The notes under the pieces were generated by a model, which saw nothing but the letters and a program-made list of their open reading frames with translations, searched no databases and was not told the DNA's origin. 39,244 nt of DNA, taken from assembly GCA_015063385.1 (NCBI GenBank), contig SVUG01000002.1:144898-184141 (forward strand), in the 5' to 3' direction. The DNA comes from Oscillospiraceae bacterium (lineage in GTDB: Bacteria; Bacillota; Clostridia; Oscillospirales; CAG-272). A program made the position numbers and the translations under genes. Below are positions 7,983 through 15,164 of this stretch, piece after piece; within the stretch, counting starts at the first letter, position 1; each line of letters starts with the position of its first letter.

Positions 7983-10751
7983 TTATCTCGCGATTTCTTC
8001 CATAATGAAAGCTTCAAGAGTATCGCCCTCGCGAATGTCGTTGAACTTTTCAATACCGACACCGCACTCGTAGCCCTCGTTGACCTCCTTAACGTCGTCC
8101 TTGAAACGACGCAGAGATGCAATCTTATCCTCGAAAATAACTATACCGTCACGAACGATACGAATCTGTGCGTTTCTGGTAATTTTACCGTCAAGGATAT
8201 AACAGCCTGCGATAATGCCGACGTTCGGCACCTTGATGGTCTGTCTGACCTCGGCGTGACCGAGAAGCACTTCCTTGAAGGTGGGTGCAAGCATACCCTT
8301 CATAGCAGCCTCAACCTCGTCGATTATCTCATAGATAATTCTGTGGGTACGAATATCAACCTTGTTTCTCTCGGCGGAATCAAGCGCGTTTTTATCGGGG
8401 CGGACGTTAAATCCGCAGATAATAGCGTTAGACGCTGCTGCAAGCATAACGTCACTCTCGGTAATACCACCTACTGCAGAGTGAATTACGGCAACCTTAA
8501 CCTCCTCGTTGGAGAGCTTGAGAAGCGATGCCTTAACCGCCTCAACAGAGCCGGCAACGTCTGCCTTTACTACTATATTAAGAGTCTGAACGCCTGCGGC
8601 AATCTGACCAAAGAGCTCATCGAGGTTTACTCTTGCATTTGCAGCGAGAATTTCCTGACGGAGTCTCTCACGGCGCTGCTCTGCAAGGTTCTTCGCCATT
8701 CTCTCGTCCTCAACTGCGTTGAGCTCGTCACCCGCCTGGGGAACGTCGTCAAGACCGATAATCTCAACGGGAACGGACGGGCCTGCGGCCTTTACGTTCT
8801 TGCCCTTGTCGTCAACCATTGCACGAACTCTACCAACCGCATTACCTACGATAACGTAGTCGCCCTGGTGGAGAGTACCGTTCTGAACGAGCACGGTAGC
8901 AACAGGTCCTCTGCCCTTATCAAGCTTGGACTCTATTACAAGACCTGCCGCGCGACGCTTGGGATTAGCCTTAAGCTCCTTAACCTCTGCAACGAGAAGA
9001 ACGTTTTCAAGAAGGTCCTCGATACCCATGCCGGTGTGAGCCGATACGGGAACGCAGATTACGTCACCGCCCCATGCCTCAGGAACGAGCTCGTACTGAG
9101 TGAGCTGGTTGAGAACGTTATCGGGGTTTGCGGTGGGCTTATCCATTTTGTTAATTGCTACGATAATATCAATGCCGGCAGCCTTTGCGTGATTTATTGC
9201 CTCTACAGTCTGGGGCATTACACCGTCGTCTGCCGCAACAACGAGAATTGCAATGTCGGTGGACTTCGCACCTCTCATACGCATGGCGGTGAACGCCTCG
9301 TGGCCGGGGGTGTCAAGGAAGGTGATGTCCTTACCGTTTGCCTTAACTCTGTACGCACCGATAGCCTGTGTGATACCGCCAGCCTCGCCTCTGGTGACGT
9401 TGGTGTGTCTGATAGCGTCGAGGATAGAGGTCTTACCGTGGTCAACGTGACCCATTACACATACGACGGGAGCGCGCTCTACGAGGTCCTCTGCGGCATC
9501 CTCTGCCTCGGTGAAGAGCTTCTCCTCGATGGTGACGACGATTTCCTTGGTCACCTTAACGCCGAACTCGTCGGCAATAAGCTCTGCAGTTGCATAATCA
9601 ACTACGTCGTTGAGGCCCTTCATCTCGCCCATAAACATAAGCTTCTTGATGACCTCTGCCGCGGTCTTTTTCATTCTGGAGGCAAGCTCGGTGACGGTAA
9701 TCTCGTCAGGAACGGTAATCTCAAGCTGCTTATTTCTTGCACGCTCTGCCTCAAGCTTTTTAATCTTCTCCTGAGCTGCTCTTTCCTTATCCTTAGCACT
9801 CTTCTGGTTCTGACCTCTGTTATCCTGCTTCTTAAGCTTCTGCTTTGAAGCCTTGGAGTCGCCGCCGTTAAGAATTGAATAGTAGTGGTCGTTGTAGCGG
9901 TCGTCGTACTTGGAAAGGTTAACGTCCGAGGTTCTGGTGTCAACAACGCGAGTCTTGGGTGCGGTGTCGCTGACGTACTCTGCACCTATATTTACGCCAC
10001 CTTGAACGTTCTGCTTAACGGTGGGAGTAAGAGTCTTGAACTGTTGCTTCTGAGCCCTCTTTTCTTCCTTTTTGGGCTTCTGTACGGGCTGCGCAGGCTT
10101 CTGCTGAGCCTTCTGTGCCTCAAGCTTCTGTTGCTTTTCAAGCTGCGCCTGCTGTGCAGGACGAAGCTCAGACTTGGGCGCTACGGGAGCTGCGGGAGCT
10201 ACGGGAGCTACAGGCTTTTTCTCCTCTACCTTTGGGGCAGGCTTCTGCCACTGAGAGTTGGGGTTTTTGAGTCCCTGTGCGGCTCTCTGCATATTGTCAA
10301 GCTTCTTTGCGAAGGGATTAGCCTGGGGTGCAGCGTTGTACTTCTGATAGCTGTCGCGCTGGTCGCGGCGGCGGTCATCGGGGCGTCTGTCCTCTCGCTG
10401 AGGTCTTTGCTGCTGAGGCGCCGGCTTCTTCTCCTCTGCCTTGGGAGCAGGCTTTGCCTCAGGCTTTGCCTCGGGCTTGGGCGCAGGAGCAGGCTTTTTC
10501 TCCTTCTTTTCTACGTTTGAGTATATTTTAGTCTTGCCGCTTCTGTATGCGTCAAGGTCCTTTATCTGATTTTTAAGAGTAAGGTGAGAGAGGAAAAGCT
10601 CAAACTCGTCTGCATCTGCAGAGCCGCCGGTTTTCTTCTCAATACCAAGCTCCTTAAAGGTATCTAAAACGTCCTTGGATTTCAGGTCGAAATCCTTGGT
10701 AATCTGAGTAATCTTTATAGGTAAAATGGGCATATAAATCACCGTTTCCAA
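7983..10751 (-). CDS. infB: Translation initiation factor IF-2
   Basis: IF-2 is the GTPase that brings initiator fMet-tRNA to the 30S subunit and promotes subunit joining. The 922-residue protein has an N-terminal IF2N helix bundle (about residues 10-55), a long Lys/Pro/Ala/Gln-rich linker (about 75-330), a second IF2N domain (about 345-405) and the G domain with GHVDHGKT (G1), DTPGHE (G3) and NKMD (G4). The beta-barrel and C-terminal tRNA-binding domains follow. The start is a TTG at 10751, chosen because AAAGGGAG lies 8 bases upstream; an ATG at 10733 is the alternative but is too far from that site. It is the last gene of the rimP operon. The rbfA gene that often follows infB is absent here; a terminator follows instead. 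Confidence 0.97.
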   Translation of the reverse strand: METVIYMPILPIKITQITKDFDLKSKDVLDTFKELGIEKKTGGSADADEFELFLSHLTLKNQIKDLDAYRSGKTKIYSNVEKKEKKPAPAPKPEAKPEAKPAPKAEEKKPAPQQQRPQREDRRPDDRRRDQRDSYQKYNAAPQANPFAKKLDNMQRAAQGLKNPNSQWQKPAPKVEEKKPVAPVAPAAPVAPKSELRPAQQAQLEKQQKLEAQKAQQKPAQPVQKPKKEEKRAQKQQFKTLTPTVKQNVQGGVNIGAEYVSDTAPKTRVVDTRTSDVNLSKYDDRYNDHYYSILNGGDSKASKQKLKKQDNRGQNQKSAKDKERAAQEKIKKLEAERARNKQLEITVPDEITVTELASRMKKTAAEVIKKLMFMGEMKGLNDVVDYATAELIADEFGVKVTKEIVVTIEEKLFTEAEDAAEDLVERAPVVCVMGHVDHGKTSILDAIRHTNVTRGEAGGITQAIGAYRVKANGKDITFLDTPGHEAFTAMRMRGAKSTDIAILVVAADDGVMPQTVEAINHAKAAGIDIIVAINKMDKPTANPDNVLNQLTQYELVPEAWGGDVICVPVSAHTGMGIEDLLENVLLVAEVKELKANPKRRAAGLVIESKLDKGRGPVATVLVQNGTLHQGDYVIVGNAVGRVRAMVDDKGKNVKAAGPSVPVEIIGLDDVPQAGDELNAVEDERMAKNLAEQRRERLRQEILAANARVNLDELFGQIAAGVQTLNIVVKADVAGSVEAVKASLLKLSNEEVKVAVIHSAVGGITESDVMLAAASNAIICGFNVRPDKNALDSAERNKVDIRTHRIIYEIIDEVEAAMKGMLAPTFKEVLLGHAEVRQTIKVPNVGIIAGCYILDGKITRNAQIRIVRDGIVIFEDKIASLRRFKDDVKEVNEGYECGVGIEKFNDIREGDTLEAFIMEEIAR

Positions 10752-10789
10752 TATGGAAACTCCCTTTCTTTAGTTTAAAGCCGATTCTC

Positions 10790-11140
10790 TTATTGGTCGC
10801 CGCCCTGATTGTCACTGCCTATCGCGCGCTTTATTTCATCTGCAAAGCGCTCGTCGGTAATTGCAATGACTGTAGGTGCATAGGTTTTGCCAAGCAATCT
10901 GCCAAGCTCACCCGAATCAATATCTATTACGATACAATCAATATGATAGAACTCGCTTTTGGTAAGTACCTTTTTTTTCGTTCCTGCCGAAGCGGTGAAC
11001 GATACGAGAACCAGTTTTGGAGAGTCCTTGCCACGTCTTGACATAGACGAGCAAACAATCTCCGTTCCTATTATCACCCGTCCGGCACGCATGGCAAAGC
11101 CGAGCATACCGTAAAGGCGTGTGTTATTTTTAATTTCCAA
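10790..11140 (-). CDS. ylxQ: L7Ae/L30e-type RNA-binding protein YlxQ
   Basis: This 116-residue protein matches the L7Ae/L30e/Gadd45 fold family member that sits between rnpM and infB in Bacillota. Visible family features are the N-terminal LGFAMRAGRVIIGTE segment (RNA-binding helix and glycines), the central LVLVSFTAS strand, and KSEFYHIDCIVI. Family members bind kink-turn RNA; the exact partner of YlxQ is uncertain. The start is a TTG at 11140, overlapping the end of rnpM by 11 bases, so translation is probably coupled; GAGGA lies 8 bases upstream of it. Operon position and length are exactly as expected. Confidence 0.9.
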   Translation of the reverse strand: MEIKNNTRLYGMLGFAMRAGRVIIGTEIVCSSMSRRGKDSPKLVLVSFTASAGTKKKVLTKSEFYHIDCIVIDIDSGELGRLLGKTYAPTVIAITDERFADEIKRAIGSDNQGGDQ

Positions 11141-11411
11141 CCTCTAATTCCTCTTCCATTTTCTCATAAATTTCATTTGAAATGGGACATTCAAGCGAGG
11201 TCTCAAGGCGTCTTGCCTTTCTCGCTTTCTTGAGGCACTGTGCGCTCTTACAAATATACGCGCCTCTGCCTGATTTCTTGCCGGTGAGGTCAAGGATTAC
11301 CTCGCCTTCGGGCGTTCTGAGAACTCGGATAAGAGTGTTCTTTGGAAAATGCTCACCGCAGCCGGTGCATCTTCTGGTCGGAATCTTGCGTACTGCTGCT
11401 TCCTTTGCCAT
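11130..11411 (-). CDS. rnpM: RNase P modulator RnpM (YlxR, DUF448)
   Basis: A 93-residue basic protein with the YlxR signature: RRCTGCGE near the N-terminus, a conserved RVLRTPEGEV strand, and GRGAYICKSAQCL, where the GRGAY loop is the family hallmark. The homologue in Bacillus subtilis binds RNase P RNA and modulates its activity. The ATG lies one base after the nusA TAA, and its ribosome binding site (TTAAGGCG) is inside nusA, so the two are coupled. The gene overlaps ylxQ downstream. Confidence 0.94.
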   Translation of the reverse strand: MAKEAAVRKIPTRRCTGCGEHFPKNTLIRVLRTPEGEVILDLTGKKSGRGAYICKSAQCLKKARKARRLETSLECPISNEIYEKMEEELEVGN

Positions 11412-11412
11412 A

Positions 11413-12444
11413 TTACGCCTTAATGTCTATCTTACAGCCTGTAAGACGGGCAACGAGCTTGGCATTCTGTCCCTCTCTGCCTATTGCAAGAGAAAGCTGG
11501 TCGGGAGAAACGGTCACGCGGCAGGTGCGCTCATCCTCAAGATAAACGTCAAGCACCTTTGCAGGAGAAAGAGCCTCTGCAACGTACTCGGTAATGTCGT
11601 CGCTGTACTTGATAATATCAACCTTCTCGCCTGCGAGCTCGTCAAGAATAGCGTTGATTCTCATGCTGTTCTTACCAATACAAGAGCCAACCGCCTCAAC
11701 GTTCTCATCGCGCGAGTAAACTGCAATCTTGGTTCTGCTGCCTGCCTCGCGGGCAACACCCTTGATAACTATAGTACCGTCCTGAATTTCGGGAACCTCA
11801 AGCTCGAAGAGTCTCTTAACGAAGCTGGGGTGAACTCTCGAAAGAGTGACGATAGGACCGCGAGTCTCACCGCTCTTAACCTCGGATACGAACACCTTGA
11901 TTCTGTCGCCTACGTCGTAGGTCTCGCCGGGAATCTGCTCCTCACGAAGAAGAGTTGCATATCCTGTGCCGGTATCAAGGATAAGGTTGCCGGTGGTGGT
12001 ATCCACCTTATCAACTATTGCGGTGATAATCTCCTCGCGCTTTTCCTCGTATTCTCTGGTCTGTCTTTCACGCTCTGCGGTACGGATAGCCTGAACTATC
12101 ATCTGCTTACCAGCCTGTGCGGAAAGGCGGCGGAAATCCTTGGTCTTGAGCTCGGTTTCAACAACGCCACCAAGCTTGTGACGACGCGAGAGCGCCTTTG
12201 CAGCAGAAAGAGAAATCTCGCACTTGTCGTCGTAAACCTCTCCGTCGGGCACTACGGTGCGCTGCTGGAATACTCTCATATCCTTCTTTGTGGGGTCGAG
12301 CTGCACGCGAATAACCGTCGTAGGTCCAACCTCACGGCGACATGCGTTTGCAAGTGCGAGCTCAATCTGTGAAATCATATACTCTTTTGAAATGCCGTTT
12401 TCCTTCTCGAGAAGGTCAAGGGCGTTGAAGAAATCTGCGTTCAT
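11413..12444 (-). CDS. nusA: Transcription termination/antitermination factor NusA
   Basis: NusA binds RNA polymerase and nascent RNA and affects pausing, termination and antitermination. At 343 residues it has the compact Bacillota layout: an N-terminal polymerase-binding domain (about 1-125), an S1 domain (about 130-200), then two KH domains, with SCIGKNSMRINAI in the first and LAIGREGQNAKLVARLTG in the second. The acidic C-terminal repeats of proteobacterial NusA are absent, as is normal here. AAAGGA lies upstream of the ATG, and a small hairpin (12459-12475) sits directly before it. The gene lies between rimP and rnpM. Confidence 0.97.
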   Translation of the reverse strand: MNADFFNALDLLEKENGISKEYMISQIELALANACRREVGPTTVIRVQLDPTKKDMRVFQQRTVVPDGEVYDDKCEISLSAAKALSRRHKLGGVVETELKTKDFRRLSAQAGKQMIVQAIRTAERERQTREYEEKREEIITAIVDKVDTTTGNLILDTGTGYATLLREEQIPGETYDVGDRIKVFVSEVKSGETRGPIVTLSRVHPSFVKRLFELEVPEIQDGTIVIKGVAREAGSRTKIAVYSRDENVEAVGSCIGKNSMRINAILDELAGEKVDIIKYSDDITEYVAEALSPAKVLDVYLEDERTCRVTVSPDQLSLAIGREGQNAKLVARLTGCKIDIKA

Positions 12445-12458
12445 TTTTCCTTTGTACC

Positions 12459-12475
12459 ACGTATTTTCAATACGT
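12459..12475 (-). other. Small hairpin just before the nusA ribosome binding site
   Basis: The arms ACGTATT and AATACGT (7 base pairs, 3-base loop) lie in the rimP-nusA gap, directly upstream of the AAAGGA of nusA. It could tune translation or protect processed mRNA. A T-tract is lacking, so it is not a terminator. Confidence 0.4.
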
Positions 12476-12514
12476 TCCTTTCCTTATTATATATATGTGG
12501 AAGCCGTATTTGGC

Positions 12515-12976
12515 TTAATCTTCAAAGTAAATTGTTGTGAGCTTGGAAATCTCACTGAGCAAAAGCTCGGTGTCTCCTGCGGGCTCGGTGATGGTAAGTC
12601 TGTCACCATCAAGGCTCTTGATAATGCCGATAATCGAGCGTCTGCCGTCCTTTGCGGCGTAGAGCTTTGCCTCCGCCTTGACGCCAATCTGACTGAGAAT
12701 GTGTGCTTCTGTGCGAAGCTCTCTTTCAATTCCCGGTGAGGATACGTCGAGGTAGTAGAAGCTCTCGATGGGGTCACATTCGTCGAGAATGGGGTCAATC
12801 GCGCGATGAACCTTCTCACAGTCCTCGATATTGATACCGTTTTCGGAGTCGATTGTAATTTCCAGGTGATAATCAGCACCCACCTTCTGATAGGTGATGT
12901 CCCAGATATCGTATCCGAGCTCGGCTATGGTGGGGGCTATCGCTTCCCTTACCGTTTCTTTTACGCTTTTTTTCAT
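12515..12976 (-). CDS. rimP: Ribosome maturation factor RimP
   Basis: RimP helps assemble the 30S subunit. The 153-residue protein shows the family features: an N-terminal domain with LGYDIWDITYQKVGADYHLEI and the acidic segment INIEDCEKVHRAIDPIL, the YLDVSSPGIER motif that marks the family (about residues 76-87), and an Sm-like C-terminal domain. GGAGGAG lies 6 bases upstream of the ATG. It is the first gene of the operon, after a strong promoter and a leader with a long GC-rich hairpin. Confidence 0.96.
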   Translation of the reverse strand: MKKSVKETVREAIAPTIAELGYDIWDITYQKVGADYHLEITIDSENGINIEDCEKVHRAIDPILDECDPIESFYYLDVSSPGIERELRTEAHILSQIGVKAEAKLYAAKDGRRSIIGIIKSLDGDRLTITEPAGDTELLLSEISKLTTIYFED

Positions 12977-13036
12977 TTTTCTCCTCCGATTTTCAGCCGA
13001 TTTCCCACAAAATCACCGTGGAAAAATCATTGTGAA

Positions 13037-13062
13037 GGGGCTGTCGCTTTCGCGACAGCCCC
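13037..13062 (-). other. GC-rich GAAA-tetraloop hairpin in the rimP leader
   Basis: A perfect 11-base-pair stem (GGGGCTGTCGC / GCGACAGCCCC) is closed by a GAAA tetraloop on the minus strand. It lies about 20 bases after the predicted transcript start and 60 bases before rimP. Only a weak T-rich stretch follows, so it may be an RNA-stability element or a leaky attenuator. The role is inferred. Confidence 0.6.
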
Positions 13063-13085
13063 ATAAAATACTATTTACTGTATGT

Positions 13086-13114
13086 ATTATAACACACTAG
13101 TTAGGAAAAATCAA
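13086..13114 (-). promoter_or_regulatory. Promoter of the rimP-nusA-rnpM-ylxQ-infB operon
   Basis: A -35 TTGATT (13109-13114) and a consensus -10 TATAAT (13086-13091) are 17 bases apart. The -35 lies inside the terminator-like hairpin of the upstream gene, so the two transcription units abut. Confidence 0.75.
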
Positions 13115-13126
13115 TAGTTTTCCTAA
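13101..13126 (-). terminator. Terminator-like hairpin after the 78-residue gene
   Basis: The arms TTAGGAAAA and TTTTCCTAA (9 base pairs) begin 4 bases after the stop codon at 13130. The T-run is mostly part of the 3' arm, so termination may be incomplete, and transcription could partly continue into rimP. Confidence 0.5.
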
Positions 13127-13129
13127 AAA

Positions 13130-13366
13130 TTATTTAAGATCAAGAGCTGCGGGGGGCTGCCAGTCGTTAGCTGCCTTACCAACCTTAGCCTTGCGCTTAG
13201 AGTACTTGCCAAGACCGGTAGCCTTTGCATACTCCTTCATAAGCGCTTCGATCTCCTTCTTGAGCTCAAGTCTTTCTTTCTCGAGCTTCTGAGCCATAGC
13301 GAAACGGCCCTTAACTACCTCGGTCTCAGCAAGGTTGCCGGACTGAGCCTTATTCTTCTTAGCCAT
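13130..13366 (-). CDS. Small basic coiled-coil protein, unknown function
   Basis: A 78-residue protein rich in Lys, Ala and Glu; I do not recognise a family. Residues about 20-50 form a charged amphipathic helix (KLEKERLELKKEIEALMKEY), then a basic segment (KYSKRKAKVGKAA) and a short tail with WQPP. There is no signal peptide or membrane helix. GGAGG sits about 7 bases upstream of the ATG at 13366. That ribosome binding site overlaps the end of an open extension of the previous gene (see 13373-13510), so the two genes look translationally coupled. Codon choice is strongly biased (AAG, GCT, CTT, GAG), like its 525-residue neighbour and unlike the giant gene, which suggests high expression. Confidence 0.75.
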   Translation of the reverse strand: MAKKNKAQSGNLAETEVVKGRFAMAQKLEKERLELKKEIEALMKEYAKATGLGKYSKRKAKVGKAANDWQPPAALDLK

Positions 13367-13372
13367 TATATT

Positions 13373-13510
13373 TTATCCTCCAATTAAAGACTTTAAATTT
13401 GAAATTTGTGAAATGTCTGCTTTACTTAATACATCAAGACCTATGAGTCCAATTCCAACGCATATCAGCAGTAGAAATAATACTACACACCAAAACGTGG
13501 AATCTTCCCT
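13373..13510 (-). other. In-frame read-through extension encoding a membrane helix
   Basis: Immediately after the TGA stop of the 525-residue gene (13511-13513) the same frame stays open for 44 codons to a TAA at 13373-13375. It encodes REDSTF followed by a run of about 20 hydrophobic residues (WCVVLFLLLICVGIGLIGL) and a polar tail ending LKSLIGG. No ATG, GTG or TTG in this frame precedes the hydrophobic part. The last codons contain the GGAGG of the next gene. Possible explanations are a recent nonsense mutation, stop-codon read-through or a sequencing error. Confidence 0.7.
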
Positions 13511-15088
13511 TCAAGCGCGCTTGTTGATCTTCTTGATAACCCAGTTGATGTCCTTGGTGTTGGACTTGATAGTCTGGTTCATATTCTTGATGTCCTTCTT
13601 AAGTGCCTTCTTCTCAGCGCTGTTCTTGTATTCCTTGGTCTTAAGGCGATACTTGCTGAGTGCAAGGGTAGAGGATGCATCTACGTTGTCGTTCATAAGG
13701 TTGTGGATTCTCTGCTTCTCACCAGCGGATGCAGGAAGCTTATCAACCTTCTTTGCAAGACCCTTGTTCTTGTTGATGCACTTCTCAGCTGCATCAGACT
13801 TGGTTGCTCTCCACTCGTGGTTGATGCTGATACCGTCAAGGTTAACCTCAGTACCGTTGTAGATAGCAAGGAGCTTAGAGTTGAGCTCGTCTCTCTTGTT
13901 AAGGAGAGCCATCATGTCAGTACGGATAGCAGCAATCTTTGCTCTCTGCTTATCGCTCTTCTTGATGTCCATGTTAGCAGGATCGTTGGTGATAACTGCA
14001 TAGTAGCGAGCGTTGTCAGCCTCTTCAAGCTTAAGAGCTTCCTTGGTCTTCTTCTGAACAGCCTTAATCTGAGCGTCAACGTCCTTCTTCTGCTGCTTCA
14101 TATCGATAGTGGTCTTGCCATATCTGTACTGAGTCATATCCTTCTTGCTCTCAAGGAGGCTGATCTCGAAGTCAGCAGCCTTTGCGATAACGGAAAGGTC
14201 CTTGTTAGCCTGCTCTGCTGCCTTCTCCTGAAGAGCGGTCTTCTTAACAACCTCAGAGTTCTTCTTTGCAGTCTTCTTCTTGTTAGAAGCCTTCTCTGCA
14301 GCTGCTGCTGCGGAAGCTGCTACTGCTGCAACCTCAGCGTCGCTGTTTCTGGTAGTACCGTCGTTAGCGGTGTAGGAGATGGAAGGAATGGGCTGGTAGG
14401 GCTTGCCTGCGATGATGTCGTCAGCAATAGTGGTGGATGCGGGGGTGAGCTTGGTTCTGGTAAGAAGCTCGTACTCCTCAACGAACTTGTTGTAGTTAGC
14501 AATCTCGTTCTCGAGGATCTTCTTGAATTCCTTAACTCTCTTGTTGTCAAGAATCTGGCAGCAAACGTGAAGGTTCTCAGCGATTCTCTCAACTACGTAT
14601 CTCTGATAAGTGAGGCAGTTGATGATAAGGAGTACCTTGTTGTAGCCGTTAGCCTGATCCTTCTGGTTAACGGTGGTAGCAAGTCTGGACTTAACGTTCT
14701 CAAGTGCCTTGTCGCTCTTTGCGAGGTAGTTCTTGAGTTCCTTCTGGTTAAGTACGCTTACGTTGGGGTTATAAGCATTTGCGGTGATAACGGTGGGGTT
14801 GCCTACAGTCTTAACGTTGTAGTTGTTGCTTCCCTCTGCAATCTCGGTAGCGAGATTCTTAGATACACCCTCAACCTTTTCGCCGGTGAGCTTGTTGTAC
14901 TCATCAACGAGGCCGTTGTATCTCTTGATCTGAGGCTCAAGCTTCTTGGTAGCCTCCTTTACGCCCTTGTTATCAAGCTGGTCGCGAGCAGCTGCAAGGT
15001 CGTCACAAAGTTCTACGAGTACCTGCTTCTCAACAGCGATGCTTTCAACAAGAAGCTCAATTCTGGTCTGCTTCTTTTCTTTACTCAT
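13511..15088 (-). CDS. Coiled-coil protein sharing modules with the giant protein
   Basis: A 525-residue protein of no family I recognise. It contains two copies (about residues 10-108 and 121-241) of a module also found in the 2,139-residue neighbour: a long helix, then a YN..V.EY..LT segment, a Ser/Thr-rich turn, I(A)xxIAxG, and P.I.Y. An Ala-rich stretch (251-265), a Lys-rich segment and a long charged helical C-terminus (about 300-525) follow. No signal peptide is present. AAGGAG lies upstream of the ATG. Codon use is highly biased toward a few codons, as in ribosomal protein genes, so the protein is probably abundant. The TGA stop is followed in frame by a membrane helix, so the ancestral protein may have been membrane-anchored. 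Inferred role: a structural partner of the giant protein. Confidence 0.8.
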   Translation of the reverse strand: MSKEKKQTRIELLVESIAVEKQVLVELCDDLAAARDQLDNKGVKEATKKLEPQIKRYNGLVDEYNKLTGEKVEGVSKNLATEIAEGSNNYNVKTVGNPTVITANAYNPNVSVLNQKELKNYLAKSDKALENVKSRLATTVNQKDQANGYNKVLLIINCLTYQRYVVERIAENLHVCCQILDNKRVKEFKKILENEIANYNKFVEEYELLTRTKLTPASTTIADDIIAGKPYQPIPSISYTANDGTTRNSDAEVAAVAASAAAAAEKASNKKKTAKKNSEVVKKTALQEKAAEQANKDLSVIAKAADFEISLLESKKDMTQYRYGKTTIDMKQQKKDVDAQIKAVQKKTKEALKLEEADNARYYAVITNDPANMDIKKSDKQRAKIAAIRTDMMALLNKRDELNSKLLAIYNGTEVNLDGISINHEWRATKSDAAEKCINKNKGLAKKVDKLPASAGEKQRIHNLMNDNVDASSTLALSKYRLKTKEYKNSAEKKALKKDIKNMNQTIKSNTKDINWVIKKINKRA

Positions 15089-15103
15089 TGTCGTTCTCCT
15101 TCT

Positions 15104-15119
15104 GGGGATTTTTATCCCC
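15104..15119 (-). other. Hairpin before the ribosome binding site of the 525-residue gene
   Basis: GGGGAT/ATCCCC with a 4-base loop sits just upstream of AGAAGGAG. It could stabilise a separate, highly abundant mRNA for this gene; there is no terminator T-run after it. Confidence 0.4.
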
Positions 15120-15133
15120 TAAAAAATTTTTTT

Positions 15134-15164
15134 ATTATATTTTATTTTTTGGTTTTTAAATCAA
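15134..15164 (-). promoter_or_regulatory. Possible internal promoter for the 525-residue gene
   Basis: TATAAT (15134-15139) is preceded by TTGATT (15159-15164) with a 19-base gap, longer than ideal. The region is very AT-rich, so chance is possible. A separate promoter would fit the stronger codon bias of the downstream gene. Confidence 0.3.

Noticed and set aside
7887..9848. 653-codon open frame on the plus strand opposite infB
   Set aside because: It is the antisense of a strongly codon-biased gene; it has no ribosome binding site and the composition is typical of a reverse-strand shadow.
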